Shown here: positions 1 through 7,289 of the stretch, one piece after another | Layout of the letters: the number at the start of each line of letters is the position of its first letter | Numbering within the stretch: position 1 is the first letter of the stretch | Assembly: GCF_028764065.1 (NCBI RefSeq) | Contig: NZ_JACOFN010000009.1 | Coordinates: 1-63,672 of the forward strand | Origin: Fructobacillus sp. CRL 2054 | GTDB taxonomy: Bacteria; Bacillota; Bacilli; Lactobacillales; Lactobacillaceae | DNA length: 63,672 nt | Direction of reading: 5' to 3' | Translations under genes and position numbers: made by a program | Notes under the pieces: model-generated | What the model was told of the DNA's origin: nothing | Database searches by the model: none | The model's input: only the letters and a program-made list of their open reading frames with translations

Positions 1-44
1 ATGGCATCTTTGAATTCCTGTGAGTAACGTGGCCTTTTAGTCAT
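1..44 (-). CDS. IS3-family transposase OrfA, N-terminal fragment
   Basis: Only 14 codons lie in the window, reading MTKRPRYSQEFKDA. This is the usual start of IS3/IS150-group OrfA proteins, which bind the IS ends through a helix-turn-helix. A Shine-Dalgarno AAAGGAAA stands about 8 bases before the ATG. The rest lies beyond the window, so whether the element is intact cannot be judged. Family membership is recognition from the short N-terminal pattern. Confidence 0.6.
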   Translation of the reverse strand, partial: MTKRPRYSQEFKDA

Positions 45-127
45 GTGCTGATTTCCTTTTTAGTCTTGGGATAATTATACAGTGGACGATGCATAAAATC
101 TGTCCATTTTATCAGCATACGAGCAAT
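1..127 (-). mobile_element. IS3-family insertion sequence, orfA-side end (partial)
   Basis: The minus strand carries the start of a transposase OrfA (start codon at 42-44) running off the window edge. Upstream of it, positions 117 down to 88 form an imperfect terminal repeat that begins with TG and agrees at about 20 of 30 positions with the IS end at 63554-63583. The 12 bases just outside (116-127) are also identical to 63544-63555. I infer the left end of an IS3-type element near 117-127; the exact end cannot be fixed from one copy. Confidence 0.6.
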
Positions 128-193
128 AAGCAAAATAAATAAAATTATTAATTTGTTTCGTTTGGACATTGTACTTTTTGCTACTTTTCGCAT
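128..193 (-). pseudogene. N-terminal remnant of a membrane protein gene cut by the IS
   Basis: An ATG at 191-193 with a good Shine-Dalgarno (AGAGGGG, 7 bases upstream) opens a frame with a basic start and a hydrophobic run (residues 14-24, KLIILFILLIA). The frame then crosses the IS boundary near 117-127, continues through IS sequence, and stops at 41-43, overlapping the OrfA start as ATGA. The natural reading is a gene interrupted after about 22-25 codons. A 50-residue peptide spanning the junction could still be made. Function unknown. Confidence 0.4.
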
Positions 194-261
194 TTTCTTT
201 TCCCCTCTATTTTTTACACGACCTAATACTACCACTAATTTATCGCACCGGAACAAATAAA

Positions 262-303
262 AAAAAGAAACACCTTTCAACATTTCGTTGAAAGGTGTTT
301 CTT
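262..303 (-). terminator. Rho-independent terminator after the 145-aa protein gene
   Basis: Perfect 14-bp stem (267-280 with 288-301) and a run of T on both strands, so it can work in both directions. It ends the ATPase/helical-protein transcript. Confidence 0.85.
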
Positions 304-311
304 TTTTTCTC

Positions 312-749
312 TTATGCACCAAAAATCTTGGCAACTTGTACTTGAATCTTGCCCAAGAAAGTTTCTTGGTCCTTTTCAGATTGTGCAAAGTCTGCTTCGT
401 TGATGCTTTGGTTCTTTTCATCCAAGGCATCGGCCATCATCTTTGTGGCTGCGGCATAGTCAGCATAAGCCTTTGCCAAAGTCTTGTGAACGCCCATAAA
501 GCGAACGGGTACTTGCAAGACTGCCAAAGTCTTGGCGTTCTTCTCATATGCTGCAACGGCATCGTCGAATTCAGCCTTGATTTCGCCGAATTCGGCCTTG
601 GCCATGTCGGCGACTTTACCAGCTTGCTTTGCTTCATCCAACTTAACGAAGAATGGTGATACGTGATCAGCAGTGTCTTGTGTGTTTTGCAAAACTTCTT
701 GCAAAGTCGTTACATAGTACTGCATTTGTTTAGGGTTAAATTTTGCCAA
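312..749 (-). CDS. Uncharacterised helical protein co-transcribed with the metal P-type ATPase
   Basis: 145 residues, Ala/Lys/Glu/Asp-rich, predicted almost wholly alpha-helical, with no signal peptide, membrane segment or cysteine. The start is TTG at 747-749. Its Shine-Dalgarno GAGGA sits inside the last codons of the upstream ATPase gene, and only 4 bases separate the two genes, so translation is probably coupled. I do not recognise a characterised family. Being under the same Mn2+ riboswitch suggests an accessory role in metal export or metal stress; that is inference from position only. Confidence 0.75.
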   Translation of the reverse strand: MAKFNPKQMQYYVTTLQEVLQNTQDTADHVSPFFVKLDEAKQAGKVADMAKAEFGEIKAEFDDAVAAYEKNAKTLAVLQVPVRFMGVHKTLAKAYADYAAATKMMADALDEKNQSINEADFAQSEKDQETFLGKIQVQVAKIFGA

Positions 750-753
750 TGTC

Positions 754-3432
754 TTATCCTCGATTAAAAAATGTTCGTTGTGTCCATTTTACCAGTTCAA
801 CGATGACAATGATAGAAAGGGATGCGCCAATAACAATGAACCACTGGTATGGATCCAAGTTTGTCACGTGGAAGATTGGGTTCAATGGCTTAATCACAAC
901 AACCGCCATCATGGCGATGAAGGAGAAGAAGAGCGCACCATTGAAGAAGTGGTTCTTAAAGGCTGACGCGTTCAACTCGGAGTTGTAAACGGACTTCACG
1001 TTAATGGCGTTCACCATTTGCATCAAGCCCAAAGTCATGAAGGCCATTGTCAAAGCGTCGCCGTGTACCAGCGCTGAACCAGTGTGATCTGGAAAGGCCA
1101 AGGCCAAGCCATATACCGATAGCACAATGGCTGCCTGAACAATTCCCTGCCAGATAATGGCTGGCCCTACTCCTCCAGAAAGGAAGTTAGCGTTCTTACC
1201 ACGTGGCTTCTGGTTCATGATGTTTGGCTGCGCAGGCTCCAATCCTAGCGCAATCGCTGGGAAAGTATCCGTCACTAAGTTAATCCACAAAATCATAACC
1301 GGTGCCAGAACTTCCCAACCGAGCAAAGTCATTGTAAAGATGGCAATGACTTCAGCCAAGTTGGAAGCCAGCAAGTACTGCAAGGCCTTTTGGATATTAG
1401 CAAAGACCTTTCGTCCTTCCTTAACCGCCGAAACAATGGTTGAGAAGTTATCGTCGGCCAAGACCATGTCGGCCGCTTCCTTGGAAACTTCTGTTCCGGT
1501 AATCCCCATGGCCACTCCGATATCCGCCGCCTTCAAAGCTGGCGCATCGTTGACGCCATCCCCGGTCATTGCCACAACCTTGCCCTTTTGCTGCCAGGCT
1601 TGGACGATTCGAACCTTATGGGCAGGCGCCACACGGGCATAGACTTTGACATCCTCGACCCGCTTTTCAAAAGTCTCATCCGATAATTCGTCTAATTGCG
1701 CCCCCGTCATTACGGCTTGGCTGCGGTCATCGGACTCTTCCAAGATTCCCAAACGACCGGCGATTGCTGCCGCGGTTTGTGGATGGTCACCGGTAATCAT
1801 CATTGGACGGATGCCGGCGGCCTTGGCTTGAGCAACGGAATCTTTGACCTCAGGGCGTTCTGGGTCAATCATGGCAACAAACCCAACTAAGGTCAAGCCG
1901 GTTTCCATCTCGTCAGACTTAGCTTCTGCTGGCAAAGTCTTCAAAGACTTCTCCGCAAAGGCTAGCACACGCAAGGCTTGATCAGCCAGTTGGCCGTTAA
2001 CCTCTTGATAGCGTTTCAAGTCAGCATCAGTAAAATCACGAACTGTACCGTTTTCCAGCACAGAATCAACACGAGAAAGAATCGAATCCGGTGCCCCCTT
2101 CACCGTCACCTGGTAGGCATCTCCCGCTTCATAAATGGTCGTCATCAACTTTCGTTCTGAATCGAAAGGAATCTCTTGCAAACGATTCTGACCACGTAAT
2201 TCTTCCAAACGTTCTGGACGGTACTTCTCGTTGAAGTCAATCAAGGCTGTTTCGGTTGGGTCTCCCACCAATCCTTCGGCCGTTAGCTGGCTGTCATTAT
2301 TCAAAGTCATGATATCGCCTAGAATACCCGCCGACTTGGATAAGTCCGTCGATTCGAATGGGTTTTGCACAGCTAAATCAATAATCTCGCCATTCAAGAC
2401 GACTTTTTCAACCGTCATCTTGTTTTGCGTTAGCGTTCCGGTCTTATCGGAACCAATGATATCGGTTGAACCAAGGGTTTCAACGGCTGGCAACTTACGA
2501 ACTAAAGCGGCCTTCTTGGCCATCCGTGCAGTTCCCAATGCCAAGGTAATCGTGACGATGGCGGGTAATCCTTCCGGAATGGCCGCAACTGCCAAGGAAA
2601 TGGCCGTTAAAATCAGATCAATAATTGGCATATTCTGGGTGAAGTAACCAATTACGAAGGTCAAAATCGCAATAAATAGGATTAAGTACGTCAAAACCTT
2701 TGACAAGGACTTCAAGTTTTCCTGCAGTGGCGTCTTCGTTTCGTCCTGACCCTGCAAAGCGCCGGCAATCTTTCCAACTTCAGTCTGCATACCCGTCGCC
2801 ACAACGACACCGTGAGCACGCCCGTAAACGACATGGGCGTTCATGAAGGCCAGGTTGCTCTGATCTCCCAGTGGCAACTTATCCTCTGTCAAAGTCTTGC
2901 CCGTCTTCTCGACAGGAACCGACTCCCCAGTTAGGGCCGCCTCTTCCACACGCAGGTTCATCACATCGACCAAGCGTAAGTCGGCGGGCACAACATCCCC
3001 GGCTTCTAATGAAACCAAGTCACCAACGACTAAATCAGTTGCAGGCACCTGCTCTGGCTGACCGCCACGAATTACGGTCGCCTTGGGCGTTGCCATCTTC
3101 TTCAAGGCATCGATAGCGTTTTCAGACTTAGACTCCTGGAAAACACCAAAGATGGCATTGATAATTACGATTGCCAAAATAAATATGGCATCGGTTTTTT
3201 CTCCGGTCAAAGCAGCTACTAGAGCGGCCGCCAACAAGATACCAATCATTAAATCCTTGAACTGATCAACAAACTTTGCCAGAAGTGACTTTTTCTTCTT
3301 CGACGTCAGTGTATTCGGACCGTTTGTTTCTAATCGCTGACCAGCTTCCGCTGCTGATAAACCATCCTTTAGATTCGTCCTTAAATCGCTAGCCAAATCT
3401 TTGCTATCCACTTGGTAAAATGACTTTTCCAA
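754..3432 (-). CDS. P-type cation-transporting ATPase (Ca2+/Mn2+ type)
   Basis: 892 residues with the full P2-type ATPase plan: N-terminal cation-ATPase domain, the TGES motif of the A domain, a PEGLP membrane segment 4, the phosphorylation motif SDKTGTLT (around residue 330), the TGDGVNDAPALK hinge, and C-terminal membrane segments. The PEGLP segment with downstream RMAKK resembles SERCA/PMCA pumps and the bacterial relatives LMCA1 and YoaB. Family knowledge gives export of Ca2+ or Mn2+ across the plasma membrane driven by ATP. The Mn2+-type riboswitch upstream favours Mn2+ (and perhaps Ca2+) efflux, as in Streptococcus and Lactococcus. The usual Cys before SDKTG is Gly here. Confidence 0.9.
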   Translation of the reverse strand: MEKSFYQVDSKDLASDLRTNLKDGLSAAEAGQRLETNGPNTLTSKKKKSLLAKFVDQFKDLMIGILLAAALVAALTGEKTDAIFILAIVIINAIFGVFQESKSENAIDALKKMATPKATVIRGGQPEQVPATDLVVGDLVSLEAGDVVPADLRLVDVMNLRVEEAALTGESVPVEKTGKTLTEDKLPLGDQSNLAFMNAHVVYGRAHGVVVATGMQTEVGKIAGALQGQDETKTPLQENLKSLSKVLTYLILFIAILTFVIGYFTQNMPIIDLILTAISLAVAAIPEGLPAIVTITLALGTARMAKKAALVRKLPAVETLGSTDIIGSDKTGTLTQNKMTVEKVVLNGEIIDLAVQNPFESTDLSKSAGILGDIMTLNNDSQLTAEGLVGDPTETALIDFNEKYRPERLEELRGQNRLQEIPFDSERKLMTTIYEAGDAYQVTVKGAPDSILSRVDSVLENGTVRDFTDADLKRYQEVNGQLADQALRVLAFAEKSLKTLPAEAKSDEMETGLTLVGFVAMIDPERPEVKDSVAQAKAAGIRPMMITGDHPQTAAAIAGRLGILEESDDRSQAVMTGAQLDELSDETFEKRVEDVKVYARVAPAHKVRIVQAWQQKGKVVAMTGDGVNDAPALKAADIGVAMGITGTEVSKEAADMVLADDNFSTIVSAVKEGRKVFANIQKALQYLLASNLAEVIAIFTMTLLGWEVLAPVMILWINLVTDTFPAIALGLEPAQPNIMNQKPRGKNANFLSGGVGPAIIWQGIVQAAIVLSVYGLALAFPDHTGSALVHGDALTMAFMTLGLMQMVNAINVKSVYNSELNASAFKNHFFNGALFFSFIAMMAVVVIKPLNPIFHVTNLDPYQWFIVIGASLSIIVIVELVKWTQRTFFNRG

Positions 3433-3465
3433 CGTTTTCTCCTTTTATCTATACTTCCTAAGAAA

Positions 3466-3514
3466 GAAAAAGAGACCTATGAGAGTAGGAAAAAATCCCA
3501 CTCTCATAAGTCTC
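3466..3514 (-). terminator. Expression-platform terminator of the Mn2+ riboswitch
   Basis: Read on the minus strand, an 18-19-bp hairpin (arms 3472-3490 and 3496-3514) is followed by a T-run. Its 5' arm overlaps the 3' strand of the aptamer (GCGAGACTTATGAG), the arrangement of a transcriptional ON switch. Confidence 0.8.
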
Positions 3515-3616
3515 GCTGTTTAATGCTGAGCCGGTGCTTACGCACGATAAAAGGTTTAACACCTCGGTTTGACGGTACTCAGCAACGACTAGGTCGCCAG
3601 TTACTCCCTTAGGAAG
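3500..3616 (-). promoter_or_regulatory. yybP-ykoY family (Mn2+) riboswitch
   Basis: On the minus strand the leader has the family hallmarks: a GGGAGTAAC segment at the 5' end (about 3602-3610), paired GCTGAG/CTCAGC arms, and the conserved 3' block AACAGCGAGACTT (about 3508-3520). A terminator hairpin overlaps the 3' end, 40-80 bases before the ATPase start codon. Known members sense Mn2+ and turn on exporters, including P-type ATPases. The aptamer lies between the promoter at 3630-3658 and the gene, so the mechanism is read directly from the order of parts. Ligand identity is family knowledge. Confidence 0.88.
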
Positions 3617-3629
3617 AGTTGTTACTGTT

Positions 3630-3658
3630 ATTATAGCAAGCACCTAGTAAAAGGACAA
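3630..3658 (-). promoter_or_regulatory. Sigma-A promoter of the riboswitch-ATPase transcript
   Basis: Minus strand -35 TTGTCC (3653-3658), 17-base spacer, -10 TATAAT (3630-3635). It sits immediately upstream of the aptamer. Confidence 0.75.
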
Positions 3659-3677
3659 ATCCGTTTACAAATATGAA

Positions 3678-3712
3678 AGAACATCAACTCCCCCAGTTGG
3701 TGCTCTTTTCTT
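3678..3712 (+). terminator. Orphan terminator-like hairpin between divergent promoters
   Basis: A 12-bp stem (3678-3689 with 3695-3706, one mismatch) with a CCCC-type loop is followed by TTTTC on the plus strand. No gene ends upstream of it on the plus strand. It may stop antisense transcription or be a remnant. Confidence 0.4.
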
Positions 3713-3786
3713 GTCCTTTATTCAGGACCAGTCCCTCGATAAGAACTAGCCAAATCCCCTTTTTTAATCTTAATTTCATTTTCTTG

Positions 3787-3815
3787 TTGACATCTTTCAA
3801 AACAGCGGGTAATAT
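3787..3815 (+). promoter_or_regulatory. Promoter of the methionine transport operon
   Basis: TTGACA (3787-3792), 17-base spacer, TAATAT (3810-3815). It is followed directly by the T-box leader. Confidence 0.8.
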
Positions 3816-3842
3816 TATCAACAAGATATCAATACATAAACA

Positions 3843-4130
3843 AGTTGATCAGGAAAGTACCTGCTAAGCAAAGCGTAGAGAGCAACCGGTTGGTGAAAGG
3901 TTGCGTGCGGGCAGTAGGGAAAATGACCTGTGATTGGCAATTGCGAATCGGTTTACCGTTAGCGATTGACGAGTTGGCCTTCGTTACCAAGGCACACCAT
4001 TCGGATAGGATCATTCTCCGCGGCCCGATGGTTAGTGAGCAGCATCGGGGTAACTCGGTGTGACAACCTCAGAATGGTAACGCGAAGTCGCTTCTGTTTT
4101 TTCCACGTGGAAACAGAGGCGGCTTTTTTT
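3843..4130 (+). promoter_or_regulatory. T-box leader, methionine-specific
   Basis: The leader shows the T-box series. It opens with stem I containing GAGAGCAACCGGTTGGTGAAAGGTTGC-type AG bulge and distal-loop elements (about 3879-3905). An internal loop offers ATG at 3923-3925 as specifier codon followed by ACC. A T-box segment AGAATGGTAACGCG lies at 4071-4084 (a variant of the usual AGGGTGGNACCGCG). A terminator hairpin follows at 4086-4130. Uncharged tRNA-Met would pair with the specifier and the T-box bulge to permit read-through. The AUG specifier agrees with the methionine ABC transporter genes downstream. The specifier assignment is from position and codon match. Confidence 0.85.
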
Positions 4131-4176
4131 GTTGCCCTTCAATGTAAATACTTTCAAAAAGTACAGGAGAAAAAGC

Positions 4177-5013
4177 ATGTCAAAGAAAAAATGGATTATT
4201 TCAGGTATTGCTGTTCTAGCAATTGCAGCCGTTGGTTACTTTAGTTTCGGTAACCACGATTCAAAGGAAGATAAAACAATTACCGTTGGTCGCATGTCAG
4301 CAACCAAGCAAGACGACCAAGTGTGGGACACAATCAAGAAGGAAGCCAAGGACAAGTACGGTATTACCGTTAAGGTCAAGTACTTCACGGACTACTCACA
4401 ACCTAACAAAGCCTTGACTTCAGGCGACGTCGACGTCAACGCCTTCCAGCACTACGCCTTCTTGGATGCCTACAACAAGAAGAACAAGACGGATATCGTT
4501 TCAATTGGTAAGACAGTGATTTCACCAATCCACCTTTACTCAACGACTTACAAGTCAGTTTCTGACTTCCAAGACGGTGACACAATCGTCGTACCAAACG
4601 ACCCATCAAACGAAAGTCGTGCCCTCAAGGTATTGAAGTACGCCGGACTTATCGATTTGAAGGATGGCGACCTCGTAACGGTTAAGGACATCACGAAGAA
4701 TCCAAAGAACTTGAAGATTAAGGAATTGTCAGCTGATCAAACAGCTCGTTCAATCAACGATGTTCAAGGAGCCGTTGTTAACGCAAACTACGCTTCAACT
4801 GCTAAGCTTTCAGAAAAGGGTGCCATCTTCACGGAACCTTTGAACAAGGATTCAGAAAAGTGGGTCAACTTGATTGCGGCAAACAAGAAGGACAAGAACA
4901 AGAAGCTTTACAAAGACTTTGTTAAGGCTTACCAGTCAGATGCCGTTAAGAAGGCCATCAACAAGGCTTACGGTGACACATCAATTCCTGCCTGGGACCG
5001 TTCATTTAACTAA
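4177..5013 (+). CDS. metQ: Methionine ABC transporter substrate-binding protein (first copy)
   Basis: 278 residues of the NlpA/MetQ family, which captures methionine outside the membrane for the MetNP transporter. Residues 1-25 form a basic start and one hydrophobic helix. The mature domain carries the family stretches TITVGRMSATKQDD and GDVDVNAFQHYAFLDAYN. The start is the ATG at 4177 with Shine-Dalgarno AGGAGA; an in-frame ATG-like start further upstream lies inside the leader and lacks one. No cysteine follows the hydrophobic segment, so this is not a classical lipoprotein and is probably held by an uncleaved N-terminal helix. It is the first gene after the T-box. Confidence 0.88.
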   Translation: MSKKKWIISGIAVLAIAAVGYFSFGNHDSKEDKTITVGRMSATKQDDQVWDTIKKEAKDKYGITVKVKYFTDYSQPNKALTSGDVDVNAFQHYAFLDAYNKKNKTDIVSIGKTVISPIHLYSTTYKSVSDFQDGDTIVVPNDPSNESRALKVLKYAGLIDLKDGDLVTVKDITKNPKNLKIKELSADQTARSINDVQGAVVNANYASTAKLSEKGAIFTEPLNKDSEKWVNLIAANKKDKNKKLYKDFVKAYQSDAVKKAINKAYGDTSIPAWDRSFN

Positions 5014-5073
5014 TTCTTCTATTAAAGTGGGGACATCCCCACATACATAAACAAAATGAAAGGAAAGCACCAC

Positions 5074-6405
5074 ATGACTATCGCTAGAGAAACTTACTTA
5101 GACCTACTAAAAGAACTTGTCGCCATCCCCTCCGTTTCAGCTAAGCGTGAGAACTTACCGGAAGCAGCACAGCTCATTGCCGATGCCCTTACCGAGCTCG
5201 GTGGTGAAACAACGGTTGATGACCACTACTTCGCCCCACTCGTTATCAGCCTTTTCAAAAGTCAAAAGGAAAACGCCAAAACGCTCATCATCTACAATCA
5301 CTACGATGTGCAACCAGCCGAACCCTTTGACCTTTGGAAGTCCGACCCCTGGACGTTAACGGAACGCGAAGGTCATCTCTATGGACGTGGTGTTGATGAT
5401 GATAAAGGAAACATCACGGCCCGCTTAACCGCCTTAGCCGAATACCTGGATGAAAACAAGGGCGAACTGCCAGTTAACATTCTCTTCGTTATTGAGGGAT
5501 CTGAAGAAACCGCTTCACAACACCTTGATGACTACTTCAAGGAACACCCTGAAATTCAGGGCGACCTCATCATCTGGGAATCTGGTTCCAAGGATAAGGA
5601 CGGCCGAGTTGTTCTTTCCGGAGGAAACAAGGGAATTGTTACCTTCAACTTAAAGGCCAAGACCGGTGGTATCGACCTTCACTCCTCACTGGCAACTATT
5701 GTTGACTCCGCTCCTTGGCGCTTGTCACAGGCGCTTGCCACTTTGTTCGATAAAGAGGGTCGCATCCAGGTGCCTCACTTCTATGATCAAGTCAAAAAGC
5801 CAAATCAACACGAGCGTCAACTAATCGAACAGCTACCTGATACCAAGGAAGACTTCATTAAGAAGAACCAGATTGAAGCACCCCTGCTATCCGATAAGCG
5901 CGGGGTTGACTGGAAGCAGGCCCTCTACTTCGAGCCTAGCTTGAACATCGAAGGAATTACCAGTGGTTACCAGGGCGCCGGTGTTAAAACCGTTCTTCCT
6001 GCCGAAGCCACTGCCAAAGTCGAAGCACGACTTGTACCAGGTATGGATCCTGACAAGACTTTGCAAACGATTAAAGATTACCTGGTTGCACAGGGCTTTG
6101 AAGACATCGAAGTTGAAAAGACGCTTGGCCAAGGCGGTTACCGTTCCGACATGACAGACCCCGAAATCGAACGGGTCATCAAAGTTAGTGAAAAAGAAAC
6201 CGGCGAAGAACCCGTGGTCACCCCCACTTCTGCCGGAACTGGCCCAATGAACTACGCCTACGAAGCAACGGGTACCCCGATCATTTCCTTAGGAATCGGT
6301 TATCCTGGCACATTGGACCACGCGCCTAATGAAAATATTCGCTTAAAGGACTATGATGAAAACGTACAGTTCCTAAAAGCAATTATCGCTATTTATAAAG
6401 AATAA
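5074..6405 (+). CDS. M20-family metallopeptidase (dipeptidase/deacylase) in the met operon
   Basis: 443 residues. Metal-binding motifs of M20 peptidases are visible: NHYDVQPAEP (His/Asp), GRGVDDDKGN (bridging Asp), EGSEETAS (catalytic Glu pair) and a late HAPNE His. A dimerisation domain lies between. The ATG at 5074 is chosen because AAAGGAAAG lies 7 bases before it, made from codons that follow a nearer upstream ATG at 5056. Its place between metQ copies matches streptococcal metQ-M20-metN-metP operons, suggesting it releases methionine from imported peptides or N-acyl forms; the substrate is inference. Confidence 0.85.
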   Translation: MTIARETYLDLLKELVAIPSVSAKRENLPEAAQLIADALTELGGETTVDDHYFAPLVISLFKSQKENAKTLIIYNHYDVQPAEPFDLWKSDPWTLTEREGHLYGRGVDDDKGNITARLTALAEYLDENKGELPVNILFVIEGSEETASQHLDDYFKEHPEIQGDLIIWESGSKDKDGRVVLSGGNKGIVTFNLKAKTGGIDLHSSLATIVDSAPWRLSQALATLFDKEGRIQVPHFYDQVKKPNQHERQLIEQLPDTKEDFIKKNQIEAPLLSDKRGVDWKQALYFEPSLNIEGITSGYQGAGVKTVLPAEATAKVEARLVPGMDPDKTLQTIKDYLVAQGFEDIEVEKTLGQGGYRSDMTDPEIERVIKVSEKETGEEPVVTPTSAGTGPMNYAYEATGTPIISLGIGYPGTLDHAPNENIRLKDYDENVQFLKAIIAIYKE

Positions 6406-6416
6406 AGAAAAGAATA

Positions 6417-7256
6417 ATGTCTAAGAAAAGCAAAATCATCAACTCCATCGTCCTCCTCGTCATTTTGGTTCTCGGGTACTTCTCCTTTGTACAGCCAAAT
6501 CAAAAGTCAACGAAGACGGTCACCGTCGGAATCATGTCTGCCAACAAGCAAGACGACGCCATTTGGTCACAAGTAGCTAAAACCGCTAAGAGCAAGTACG
6601 GAATTACCCTTAAGTTCAAACGCTTTACCGACTACTCCCAACCAAATAAGGCCCTCCAAAACGGTGACGTTGATTTGAACGCTTTCCAGCACTACGCTTT
6701 CCTAAACGCTTACAACAGTAAAAACGATAGTAACATCAAGGCAATTGGTAAGACGGCAATCTCTCCAATCCACCTTTACTCACAATCCTATAAGTCTGTA
6801 CAAGACTTCCAAGATGGCGACACCATCGTCGTACCAAACGATGCGTCAAACGAAAGCCGTGCCCTTTACGTCTTGAAGAACGCCGGTTTGATTAAGCTTT
6901 CATCCGGTTCAAACCTGAAGACAACTAAAGATATTACAGCCAACCCCAAAAACCTTAAGATTAAGGAAATCTCAGCTGATCAAACCGCTCGTACGCTGGG
7001 CGATGCTAAGGGTGTGGTCGTGAACGGAAACTTCGCTACGGCTGCTGGCCTTTCATCAAAGGACGCCATCTTCACAGAACCGCTTAACAAGGATTCAAAG
7101 TCTTGGGTTAACATCATCGCCGCCCGCGGTAAGGACCAAAATAAGAAGATTTATAAGGACGTAGTGAAGTCTTACCAGACTCCTGAAGTCAAAAAGATTA
7201 TCAAACAACAGTACGGTGATTCAGAGCTGCCAGCCTGGGACCGCGACTTTAATTAA
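6417..7256 (+). CDS. metQ: Methionine ABC transporter substrate-binding protein (second copy)
   Basis: 279 residues, clearly paralogous to the protein at 4177 along its whole length: shared TDYSQPNKAL, NAFQHYAFLNAYN, QDGDTIVVPND and SADQTART stretches. It again has one N-terminal hydrophobic helix (residues 8-25) with no cysteine, so it is not a lipoprotein by the usual signal. It starts 11 bases after the peptidase stop. The two copies may differ in ligand (L- versus D-methionine, the sulfoxide, or short peptides); the sequence alone does not say. Confidence 0.87.
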   Translation: MSKKSKIINSIVLLVILVLGYFSFVQPNQKSTKTVTVGIMSANKQDDAIWSQVAKTAKSKYGITLKFKRFTDYSQPNKALQNGDVDLNAFQHYAFLNAYNSKNDSNIKAIGKTAISPIHLYSQSYKSVQDFQDGDTIVVPNDASNESRALYVLKNAGLIKLSSGSNLKTTKDITANPKNLKIKEISADQTARTLGDAKGVVVNGNFATAAGLSSKDAIFTEPLNKDSKSWVNIIAARGKDQNKKIYKDVVKSYQTPEVKKIIKQQYGDSELPAWDRDFN

Positions 7257-7289
7257 AAAAACTAAACAACCAAAGAAAGGACGGCTCCC

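Noticed and set aside
1157-3265. Several plus-strand open frames across the P-type ATPase gene
   Set aside because: They are shadows of the ATPase codons on the other strand: no ribosome-binding sites and no family resemblance.
3829-4244. Open frames in the T-box leader
   Set aside because: They overlap the structured T-box RNA, lack ribosome-binding sites, and cross the terminator.
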